Shown: positions 1-11,000 of the stretch, piece after piece
How the letters are laid out: each line of letters opens with the position of its first letter
How positions within the stretch are numbered: position 1 is the first letter of the stretch
From: Limnephilus marmoratus
Lineage: Eukaryota; Arthropoda; Insecta; Trichoptera; Limnephilidae
DNA: 64,000 nt
NCBI GenBank assembly: GCA_917880885.1
Contig: OU862928.1
Span: 38,986,962 to 39,050,961, forward strand
Direction of reading: 5' to 3'
Made by a program: the position numbers and the translations under genes
The notes under the pieces: model-generated
Told to the model about the DNA's origin: nothing
Seen by the model: only the letters and a program-made list of their open reading frames with translations
The model's database searches: none

Positions 1-335
1 TTAGTGTATTTTTGTTTTATTCATGTTGCTTTAGCAACATGGGTTATCGAGCGTGCTGTAGTTTTTCTTTAGTAAGGCCGACTAAATATTACATGGAGAA
101 AAAAAATTATATGAGTGACCTGAAGAGAACTTTGTAAGTGAATTTGAAACAGTATTTGAACCACGAATAAATCATTATTTCCACAAACAATCAAAGTGAA
201 CATTAAAAATAACTAGGGTAACACTTCGTTTTTAACAAATGGAACTTATAAAAAATCTTAATATTTACAATAAGATTTTATAACAGTTTATTATCTCTAA
301 AGAAGCGTCAACATGCGAAAAAAAAAACATTTTAA
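1..335. other. AT-rich sequence, nothing recognised
   Basis: No coding exon, structured RNA or repeat shared with the rest of the window was recognised. The right edge is a TTAA (332-335) that may be the target site of the piggyBac-like relic next to it. Confidence 0.4.
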
Positions 336-640
336 CCCTAGCTCACTAAACGTATTTCGGTGTAACTCTATCACTAAACATTCGACTTACAGACGAACAA
401 ATAAAAATGCATGTTTTTTATTTATTTATTATAATTAAATGGAATAATTAACGACATGGGCAAGTTAAGTCTTTTATTAATCTAAATATTATTATAACAT
501 TGTTTTTTTTTTCAATCTTTGCAGTCATTACATGTAGGAACTGTGTGCTTGCTGCAAATTGCTTTTCTGCATGAGTGGCATGAGTATTTAGTCGCTCTGC
601 GTTTTTTGTATGGGCAAACGTAGACGTAGGAGAAACATCA
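336..640 (-). mobile_element. piggyBac-like element 3' end with transposase C-terminal cysteine-rich tail (relic)
   Basis: On the minus strand a short open stretch ending at about 509 encodes a Cys/His-rich tail with the pattern CPYKKRR-x5-C-x2-C-x4-C-x3-H-x4-C-x2-C followed by a stop. This resembles the C-terminal zinc-binding domain of piggyBac transposases. About 175 bp beyond the stop the sequence reads ..TAGGG then TTAA (332-335), as expected for a piggyBac terminus and its TTAA target. The transposase body with the DDD catalytic residues is not present upstream, so this is a 5'-truncated relic. It could instead be a different Cys-rich tail; family assignment is from the spacing only. 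Confidence 0.45.
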
Positions 641-973
641 TTGAGTTTTAGAATTTCTTTTATGTATGTAGTATGTATTTATATATGTATGTAGTTACTA
701 CACATTCGTTTGTGAGTCGATTATTTTGCTATAACTCCAGAACTAGTAAGCGTGCGTCCGCGTCGCCTCCGTACGAGTCACTAATTAGCCAATCAGGAAG
801 ATACTGAGAGAGGCGAAGCGACAGTGTCAGGAACAAAGATATTCAAATATCTTTGGTCAGGAACATACCCAAACATCTAACGCGACAGGTGCTGGTCGAC
901 TGTGAGACGAATGATTAGTGATCTATGTTAAAATGGTACGAAATAATTTTTTTGGGATTCTCATGATTACACA

Positions 974-1312
974 CAGTGGCGTAGCATGGGTGGCACCCGG
1001 GGCGGATGACACCCCCCCCCTTCTATTAAAGTTGACTTGAGAAAAATTCAAAACGCTAATGACGGTGGGGGGGAGGGGGTGGCTAGAGAATTTCAAACCA
1101 CAAATATAGGCTATGTTCGTCTATAAAAAGACCTAGACACAAAATTCGCACTCCACGGGGAACATATGAAAGAAAATAACAGACCGTGTTCATGTATACA
1201 ATACTTTGGTGACAACATCCTTCGTAATTTTTTTTCAACGGTCGAGTGTCACCCCCCTATCGGGTGGCACCCGGGGCGGTCCGTCCCCCCCACCGCACCC
1301 CTCGCTACCCCA
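974..1312. mobile_element. Non-autonomous TIR element (MITE), copy 1
   Basis: The left end reads CAGTGGCGTAGC followed by a GGGTGGCACCCGGGGCGG block. The right end carries the inverted counterpart (ggcacccggggcgg, C-rich run, ctcgctacc). A second partial copy at 48505-48695 shares the right half and ends ..GCTACGCTACTG, the inverse of the left terminus. There is no coding capacity. The superfamily is not decidable by eye, and the copy-1 right end is mutated. Confidence 0.55.
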
Positions 1313-1316
1313 CAAA

Positions 1317-1932
1317 TTTCTAGTTTTTAATAAATGAAAACCATTATTTCCTCTAAAATCATAAGATTTATAAGTAGGTACTAACGAACCTATCTACTTA
1401 ATTATAAACCGAACATTGTTAAATTTAAAATAAAGAGTAATAATTATACATTAGTTCAAGGAAACGTATCTATCTCAATGATAATTCTTTTATCAGACTT
1501 TCTTTAGACAGGTAGATACCATAGTATTGAACAGTTTCAAATAAAAAGTCCAAAAAGCAGGACTATTTCACTTTTTAAAAATGAATATTTTAAAAACCAT
1601 TAAAACAGCAATGATCTTGAATCGGAAACGAAACGTACAAGCAAACGCACATACAGATGAAATACATATAATACGGTGGAGTTAAAACAGAACTTCGCTA
1701 CGCTCAGTTAATTATAATTTGAAATAGATTCACCAGTTGCCCGCTTATACCACTAGTTTCAAGACACCGTGTATTGCGTTAGTTTTGTGAAGTAACACCT
1801 TAAAGACGCTGAAATCTTTAAAGCCTGATCGTTCAAATATCAAAGCACTACGTTTGTCTATGTCCATCGTTGCGGTCATTATTTCAAATAAAAAACGAGT
1901 TGAATTTTAAAATAAAGGAACAATAAACTCAC
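1317..1932. other. Intron downstream of exon 11, no further feature
   Basis: AT-rich intronic sequence 3' of the last visible exon of the minus-strand protease-homologue gene. It contains a taggtactaacgaacctatctac block like those in the tandem array near 49 kb. No further protease exon was found here. Confidence 0.35.
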
Positions 1933-2036
1933 CCAGTCCAATTAAAGGCAGAACACAACACCCACTGGTCACTCACTAGATTTACAGAATACCCCTCCCA
2001 GGTAATGTCTCCTCTCTGACCTGACCCAATACGTCC
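1933..2036 (-). CDS. Clip protease homologue exon 11: start of S1-like domain with lost catalytic His
   Basis: 104 nt between gttcccag and gtgagt. Entry phase 0 matches exon 10. It encodes GRIGSGQRGDITWE and then SVNLVSDQWVLCSAFN. This aligns with the usual ..HMA-IGYG..W.CGGSLIS..WVLTAAHC of S1 proteases. SLIS.WVL is recognisable, but TAAHC is CSAFN (His57 and Cys58 absent) and the Cys42 region is also changed. It ends in phase 2. Recognition is by pattern; a translated search would settle it. Confidence 0.7.
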
Positions 2037-5000
2037 CTGGGAACACAACACCTTTATATTAATCACTAAACAAGTGTTATTTTAATTATTGCTCTTAAAT
2101 ATTTAATGAATTTGTGATTTCGTCTTCTTTTTTAAGAATACCGCACAAGAGTCCAAACTTGGAGTATTTTGCTTGAATGATGGTAGTGAGGAGAGGAAGG
2201 AGATGGGGGAGAGAAAGGTGGCTATTCAAATCTTGCCACAAAATGCGGCTGCAGACATTTCAAACAACATATTATCAATTCTAAGTGGTGGTCTAACACC
2301 AGGCCATACTGAGAGTATCTTCCACTTTGGAAAGTGTTAAATACAGACTCGAGTGTAGGCGAGGTTATTTATAAATAATGCGCGTATTGGCGATATGGAT
2401 ATTTATTATAAGTAATGGCTATAAATACGTCCTAACTAACGTGTTGGCGGTTGGAAAAAGAGAGTGAGGAGAGGCCTGCATCTCCTTTTATATGCGGGAT
2501 CACCTGTCTCGCTCTTGTATGGCCGGAAACAGGTGTGCCACCCTAAAACCTCTCTCACATCCTCCCCTACTTAAACGGGAGAATCCTGGCTACATAAGTG
2601 ATACCTATAGCTACATATTTCATACAATATATTTTATATTTCATATTTAAAATTAACACATTACATTTAAAATTAACAAAACATTTGTTTTTGTTCTTTC
2701 TGTTTCCCTTCTGTCCATTTCTGTCCATTTCGGCTGCGAAGTGCTGTCACCTGGGCCGAAGCCTTCCTTGCCATGGGTTAGACCTGAAACATGGAGAAAC
2801 AGAATTAGAGACACTTCTATTACGTAACATACCGGAGAGATCTAATTCGTCCGTCGACAATTCCAACGTGTCAGACGCGAATTCCTGGTTATCTTCCCCC
2901 TGCCATGAAACATGTAATTCCTTTAGCTGGTCTAAATGTCTTTTCCACACCATATTAGACTTGTTAATTTTTATGAAATATATTTTACTACCTTTTTTAT
3001 CCACAATAACCCCAGGGACCCATAACCTATTACCCTGAGATCTGAAATCTCTAGTCATTACTTTCTGACCTATATTAAAACCTGATTTAACTCTACCCTT
3101 ATATTGTCTTTTCTGATTGTTTTGGCTCTGAGTAACCTTTTTTATTACTTTGTTTCGTCGAGTAGAACCTGAACTACCCGTTCTATCCTCAATTTTCCTT
3201 GGAATCAGAGAGTCAAATACTGTTCTAATTTTTCTACCCATTAATAATACAGATGGCTCACATCCTGTTGTTGCGTGAACTGTATTCCTATAGTCTGCTA
3301 AAAAGTTACCTAACTTTTCTTTATAATCTGAAGGAAATCCATTATGTTTACAAATTTTTTTAAGGAAATTTTTACAAGTCTTTACTGTAGCTTCAGCTTG
3401 CCCGTTGCTACTAGGGTGATTGACTGGACTAGTGATATGTTCTATCCCATTTTTCTTACAAAAATTTTCAAAATCCTCAGAACAAAAACACGTACCATTA
3501 TCACTAACTAAAGTTGCTGGAAAACCAAATTGCGAAAATAATCTATGAAGTATTTCGATATTTTCTTTTGAAGACAGACTGTTTACTTCCAGACACTCAA
3601 TCCACTTTGAAGAAGAGTCTACCACCACTAAAAAATTTTTGTTATACAAACTACCATGATCAATATGTACCCTGAACCATACTTCAGGTTCATATGGCCA
3701 CACTGCTAAAGAACTCTTTTGTGATTCTGGTTTAATTTCTAAACAATCTCTACAATTTTCCGTTATTTTCTCCAAATCTTGATTAATTTTTGGCCACCAG
3801 ACAAAGCTTTTTGCAATACCTTTAGTCTTAAAAACCCCTAAATGAGATCTATGTAACATCTTTAAAACCTCTTGTCTTAAAGACTCAGGTACAACAACCC
3901 TATGTTGATATAAAACACACCCATTTATCAAAGACAATTCTAACCTTTTTTCCCAAAAAATTCTAATAAAGTTACCACTTTGTGCCTTTTTTACTGATGC
4001 TGGCCAACCTTCGATAAGAAAATTTTTTACTTGACCTAACACATCATCCTTTTCGGTTTCGCTTTTTATCACGTCTAAAGACAAATTAAACCCATTATTC
4101 TCGAAATAATTAATGTAATCAGACTCTATCTCATCTTCACAGCTAACCTTTTCAATCGGACACCTGCTCAGAAAGTCTGAACAATTATTTTTCGATTTTA
4201 CATATTCAATTTTAAAATTAAACGAACCTAACATAATAGCATATCTCTGTAACCTTGACGCGGCAATCTTAGGTACTTCTTTATTTTCACCTAAAATTCT
4301 CACTAACGGCTGATTATCCACAGCTAAAATAAATTCTCTGCCGTACAAATATTGATAAAACTTTTTAATTCCAAAAATAATTGCTGTTGCTTCAATATCT
4401 AGAATAGAATAATTCTTTTCCGCTTTAGTTAAAGTTCTGCTTGCGAACCCAATCGGTCTTTCTACGCCATTTTGAAACCTATGAAGTAATGTTGCTGCTA
4501 CCCCATTAAAACTACCATCTGTGACAAGTTTCACAGGTATATTTTCGTCAAAATGCGTTAAAATCCTATCCGAAGTTAATATTCTTTTAATTATCGCAAA
4601 ACTATTTTCTTGTTCCGTACCCCATTGAAACTTAACATCTTTTTTAAGTAATTCGTATAATGGTGACAATATATTTGCCATATTTGGAATAAAATTACGA
4701 TAATAACTAATCATACCTAATAAACTTCTTAAATTATTTAAATCACTAGGTGCTGGTGCATTTAAAATGGCTTCTTTATTCCGTTCACACGGTTGAATCC
4801 CTTGTTCACTTATTTTATAACCTAAAAACTCAATAACTTTTAAATTGAATTCACACTTGTCACTATTCACTGTTAGATTACAATGTTTCAACCTTTCTAA
4901 CACGACACATACGTTTTTCTCTAAATCGTCTTCGTCTTCCCCTATCACGATAATATCATCCAAATAAAACGTCATGTTCTGTAATCCTGACAAACAATTT

Positions 5001-8000
5001 GCCATTGCCTTTGCAAATATAGCTGGCGCGGGAGATAACCCGTACACTAACCGCTTATACTGAAACAATCCTAAATGGGTATTGATTGTTGTAAAACGCC
5101 TACACTCCTTTTTTAAAACAAATTGACTATACGCCGATTTAAGATCGATTTTTGCAAAAACTTTCCCACCATTTACTTTCGTTAATAGCTCCTCTATCCT
5201 AGGTAATGGATATTTGTCAACTAATAACTGATTATTCACTGTCGATTTATAATCACCACATAATCTAATACTACCGTTTTTCTTAATTACTGGAACAATT
5301 GGACTTGCAAACTCACTAAACTGGACTTGTTCTATAATACCGTCTGACAGTAAACTATCTAACTCCCTTTCGACTTTTTCTTTCAAAGCGAACGGCATAA
5401 CTCTGTGATTACGAAATATCGGAATAGCGGTCTCTTTTAAAGTTAAATTCACTTCGTACTTATTAAATTTTCCTAGTTTATCCGTAAAAACTTCCGGGAA
5501 TTTTTTTACTAATCGCTGCTTCAAAGTATTCTGTTTTATACTGTTTACGATTCCGTTAATCCCGACGTTAAAAAGATTCATAAAATCACGCCCCACTATC
5601 GATAACGAAGCACTTGTGACAACAACAAATTTCAAATTGTGACACTGACCGTTAAATTCCACTTGTGGCGTAATTGTACCTACCACTTTCACGAGCGTAT
5701 TGTCAAAACCCCGTAGACTAATGTCTTCGTGCACTAGCTTGATTCTACTGAATTTACTGAAATAACACTCCTTGGAAATTACGCAACAAGATGCTCCAGA
5801 ATCTACCATGAATTTACTCTTGATCCCGTCTAGTGAAACTTCAATAAAAAATGGTTCGACACTATTAACTTCACCCAACTTTGTGTCCGACAACAAAGTA
5901 TTCACACTCTTACGTGTTGAGGAACGCTTGCACTGTTTTGCGAGATGACCCTTCGTACTGCAAATTTTACATAAATAATTTTTATATCTACATTCCGTCG
6001 CGATGTGATTATTGTGACCACAAACGGTACAATTTTGTTTCACAGCGTTCGCTGGCGACTGTGACCGTGCCCTGTTGCTATGCCCGAAACGCTTCACGTC
6101 TCTGTCTTTCACACGCGAATTATTAAAAGAGAGTCGACCGGCCTTGAGCTGTACATTAGCGTAAACCGTATTATCAACTCGGGACTGCGCTTGAGTTGAA
6201 GCTACGAGGTCAATGCACTCGGCGACTTGTAAACATTTTTCGAACGAGTATAATTCACCCTCGAGAAATAATTTTTCCCTTACCTTTCCTGGTTTACAAC
6301 CCAAAACAAAGAAATCCCTTAAATTTACTGATAAACTATTCCCAAATTTGCAATTAGTAGAAAGAGACTTTAACCGCACTGCAAACTCACGGATTGATTC
6401 GTCATTTCTTTGTTTAGCACTGTAAAACTTAGATCTCTCTTCAAAAAAACATTTCGTTGAACAACAATACTCATCAAGTTTAGATATCAAATCTTCTAAC
6501 TTAATATCTGTTACCTTTTTAGGAATGCACAAATTAACCAATAAGGAAAAACAATCATCTTTCAATGCATTCAGGAAAATAGCCCTTTTTTTATCATCCG
6601 ATGCAAACTTTTCATCATTCACGAGGAGAAATTGTCCGAGGCGGACCTTGAAGTTCTCCCAGTTCCCGTCACGCAAACTGAAGGACTCCAATCCTCGAGA
6701 CTCCATGTTCCCAATGCCCAGAAGGTACCCAAATAGAGAGAAAGAAAACAGAAAAAACAAAAACTTCCCAATGAGGCTTCTTCTTCTGCCGTCTGCTCCC
6801 TGGACCCTGCTCCGGAAACTGCTCCTTGACCCTGTGAATTGATGGCTCCTTCCAGACCCGTCACACAGTAACACCGATGGCTACCCCAGATCACTCCTGC
6901 GACCTGGATCTCCGATCCTTGACCCTCAGAGATGTCGATTGACGCTGGACCTCCCGTGCTTCCCCCTTCCGAAAAGCTGGCTGGCTCCAGTGTCTTCTTG
7001 CACTTCACTCCTTGCAGTGAAGTGTTGGAATAATTTCGGTCCGGCCTTTCTTACCGACCCGAAATAATAATGTTACCGCGTATTTTTGCCAAATTTTTGT
7101 GCCAAATTTTTTTGCGCGTCGATTCTTTACGCGATCTGCCGTATTGTCAGAATCGTGTACCGTAGGCTGCGCCACTGTTAAATACAGACTCGAGTGTAGG
7201 CGAGGTTATTTATAAATAATGCGCGTATTGGCGATATGGATATTTATTATAAGTAATGGCTATAAATACGTCCTAACTAACGTGTTGGCGGTTGGAAAAA
7301 GAGAGTGAGGAGAGGCCTGCATCTCCTTTTATATGCGGGATCACCTGTCTCGCTCTTGTATGGCCGGAAACAGGTGTGCCACCCTAAAACCTCTCTCACA
7401 GAAAGTATCTCTAATATTAAATACGAGACTTTTTAATTTTTTTTCACATTATCTGAGGAAAAAAATTCCCTCAAGGCCTATGACGTATTTAAGGATGCTG
7501 TGTGGAGGGTCTTTTTAGGGAAAGGAAGGAGAAAAAATTCTGGGAAGAAAAAAGAATAAGGGGTGGGTAGGAATCTGCGGGTTAATGTGATCAGGAATGA
7601 GGAACGTGTGAATCCATCCCTCCCGTTGCGGTGCGTGGCGATGAGTCCAGATAGTCCGGCTGGAGAGGTCAAAAGGTCACCCTCAACCAGTCTCTCCCGA
7701 TCCGGCCCGCCACGCAGTAGATGGGCAAAAGCATCAGCCGCCATGACCTAGACAAACCTCACCCCTCGAACCTGGACAACCCTGATTCACCAAACGTAGT
7801 GAACCACTTGGGATGACTTATGGCAGGGGTGTTTATTTTCCAACAAATTGTTCCCGTGGCGACGGTACCCATCCCACCTCCCAAATTAAAATAATATATA
7901 TTGTTTTAATAGAATAAATTGGAAAATAACACAACCCAATCTCTTTTTTTTTGTACGGGGAATTTCCATAAAATTTTTACTTTTCAACCCCACATCTGAA

Positions 8001-11000
8001 TACATGCCTTCTTCAAAAGTAACATTTATCTTTTAAGAGCTTAAGCTTTTTAAAAACTTAAAGTGCTCAAGGGAAGTACGTTATATCTCTTAAGATTACG
8101 AAAGGGACCCTTGGATGGTTTGGGCATGTAAATCGGATAAACGAAAAAGTAGTGTTAGGAGAATATGCGCCGCGGAAGATAATGGAAATTACTTGAGTCG
8201 GGTCGGGTCAAGAGTCTGAATAACACAAGAAAAGTGTACATAGACATGAGATGAAATATGAATGTGAATGACGCAAGGAGTGGCTGAGACCGAGTTTTGT
8301 AGCGGTCTATCATCTAGAGATGCCACGAATAGTGATTTTGCCGAATACCGAATATTAGGTGGCCTAATATTCGGCGATACCTTAATACATTTCGCGAGAG
8401 ATATCTTCCGATCTGCATCATTGAAGTGCATGTGGTAGATACACGGTGGGCAATGGGCATATTTGTTTCATTTGCAAGTGGAATAATGCATTATTTGTTG
8501 ATACTTACATCAAGTGTGTATATCAAAAATTTCACTGTTTATTCGCGAAAAGCTTTACAAAATGGCACCATTTAATGAAAAAATCGCCTATTTGGGAAAA
8601 ATATGAAATTTGTAGTGAAGACAATGAACTAAATAGAAGCATATTGTTTTTCTTTCATTATTTGGTATGCAGTGTTCGGCCGAATGGTTCGTGATATTCG
8701 GCCGAATACCGAATAGTAAAAAAAGTAGTCGAATAGCCGAATTTTTTTTTTTTTACATAAGCTCCACACAGGAAGCCCTGAGAAAAATCATTTCCCTCAG
8801 GGCCTATGTCATCTTGGGGATGCTGTGCGGAGGGTTTTTTAAGGAAAGGAAGGAGAGAAGAGTTCTGGGAAGGAAAAGGGTTTAAGGGGTGGGTAGGAAT
8901 CTGGGGTTCAGTATGTCGTCGTCATCCGCCTCCAAGACCTAGACAAACCTCACCCCAATACCGAATATTCGTGGCATATCTACTATCATCCCTCCTACTC
9001 ATGTCATGAAACGGCGAGCTGGTTAGTTGGTTGGTAGACGACGTGTTGGATAACCAATACCTCCGCCATAAGTCACCCCAAGTAGTTAGCTACGTTTGGT
9101 AGCAGGGGTGCCCGGATTCATCGGGAGAAGTGTGTCCGGAAAGATCCTCTGACCTCTCCAGATGGTCTCTCTCGTTCCATATTTTTGCAGACTACAGGAT
9201 TCATTCGTCTGGACACTCTAATCCCTAGAATCCTACCCAAAGATATTAAAATACCAAAGAGATATGCTATGATGTCCGCGCAACTGTCGGCGGACTACGT
9301 CCTAATCAGGGTATTTTGCATACGAAAATAATTTGTTCATTTCGTTGATTTTTTTAAGGTGTGCATTAGTATTGGTTAACAATATAGTTTGAATACGGAA
9401 AGAGTTCGTTCATTTAATTTAACGTTTGTTTGGTTTATTCGTTAATTATTCGTTCATTTGTTGATTTTAAAATAATATCGGCGACACCCGGAAACGTAGT
9501 CCCACCTAGTAAAAACTGCAGACAGCATATCTATTATATTTCAATATCTTTGATCCTACCCACTCCTCATATATTTTTCTTTCCCCAAACTTCCTCTTCT
9601 TACTTTCCTTAAAAAGACCCTCCACACTGCATCCTCAAATATGACATAGGCCCGCGCGGATTTTTTTTCTTCATGAGCCTACTGCGTGGGGTAAATGTAA
9701 AAATAATAATAGTTATTTTGATAAAATTTAAATAAAGCTTCATAATGTCCGTAACTTACTAAGTACGGGGCCTCTGCTGCAGTTGTTATAGGAGTGTAGT
9801 GATATTCTATATTGGAGTCTATTGTGAGTAGAGGACACAAATCCTCCCGAGTCCAACCGGAGCCTGTTTCTTGGCACGGGTGAATCTTTTCTGCCAGCTC
9901 TATGCAGTCTGTAGAGGAAACAAAACATAAATCAAGTGCCTACAGTTATTCATTGTTCTTATTAACTTAATTATTACCAGAGAAAACCAGAAATGTGTCC
10001 TTTTTAAATCAGATTTTAGACGTATTGACACTTTTTACAAAAAATTATAAATTGATTTCGAAAGATTGTTCTTTTATCTAGCCTTCGCATGCTTTAAATT
10101 TTGTGAAAAAAATGTTAATTTTGAATATAATAAGGTAATACCATAGATCGTTGGCAGATTTGTTAAATTTTCAAAAAAGATTTTGTATTACACCACACAT
10201 ATTTCAAATTATATAATCACGCAGTAAAATAAATCAATACATTATCTAGGTATCGCATGTTTTAGAATTTTAATTTTAGTTTAAATAAAAGCATTAAAAA
10301 TATATACGTACATGTGTTTAATGACGAAAATTGGTCCGTTTGTATTATTTGCGCACTTACAAACTAATATATTTCAGATTTTTTAACATTCTTATTTAAC
10401 TTAGACATTATTAAAAAATGATCAATACTTATAATCAAAAAATAATTACAAAAAGTACATTATTTTAATAGTTTTATCATCACGCTTTTCAGCATTTTTG
10501 GATGTAGGTATAAATTAAAGCAAATTTGGAATGAAATAAAATCAATATTGAGTTATTATTTTAAAAAGCTGGTATGGAGAATAATTAATCTTTCTCATTG
10601 TAACCGCCCTGCATGATCGTAAGAACAACTTTCGACGAAATGTGGATTTTCGGCCGCTGGCTGGTTAAACGTTCTTAAAGAGTGGAATGTATTTTAAGTA
10701 TTTATAGAAGATATGGATAGCCAGGTAGCTCCTCCTCGCTTGGTCACCTCTGTCATCCTCAACTTCACAAAATACGGAAGTTCGTATATAATTGAATAAT
10801 TATTAAAACTATTATTTTTTAATTGTTAAACTAACGTTTAAGACAAGATTTTTATGCATAGCACAAAGGGTAACAATTATTATAAGCAATAATTATCAGC
10901 CTGAAACACTCATCCACATTGAAAATTCTCCCGAGAAAAGTTACATGCCGCCAACGGGACTTGAACCCGTGCCCTTCTGATTACCGGTCAGCTGCTCTCC

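Larger units (their letters stand above)
2335..7400 (-). mobile_element. Intact Ty3/gypsy LTR retrotransposon
   Basis: 225-bp LTRs (TG..CA) at both ends look identical by eye. A perfect 5-bp target duplication gaaag sits at 2330-2334 and 7401-7405. A single long gag-pol frame runs on the minus strand. A primer-binding-like TGGCGCAG lies one base inside the 5' LTR (7167-7174), and a polypurine tract AGTAGGGGAGGA is next to the 3' LTR (2560-2571). There is no env-like third ORF. The element lies in the intron between exons 10 and 11 of the protease-homologue gene, in the same transcriptional direction. LTR identity implies a very recent insertion. Confidence 0.92.
8085..9030 (+). pseudogene. 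RTE-like LINE 3' fragment, split by a MITE
   Basis: 8085-8306 translates with breaks to the same C-terminus as the RTE-like copies at 32.2, 52.8 and 60 kb (KKGTL.WFGHV). It continues after the MITE at 8991-9030 with the 3' end and a GGTTAGTTGGTT tail. The same (GTTA)n-type tail ends the other copies. Confidence 0.65.

Noticed and set aside
2598..3038. Plus-strand ORF in the gypsy element (also 5881-6842)
   Set aside because: Antisense shadows of gag-pol; composition follows the opposite frame.
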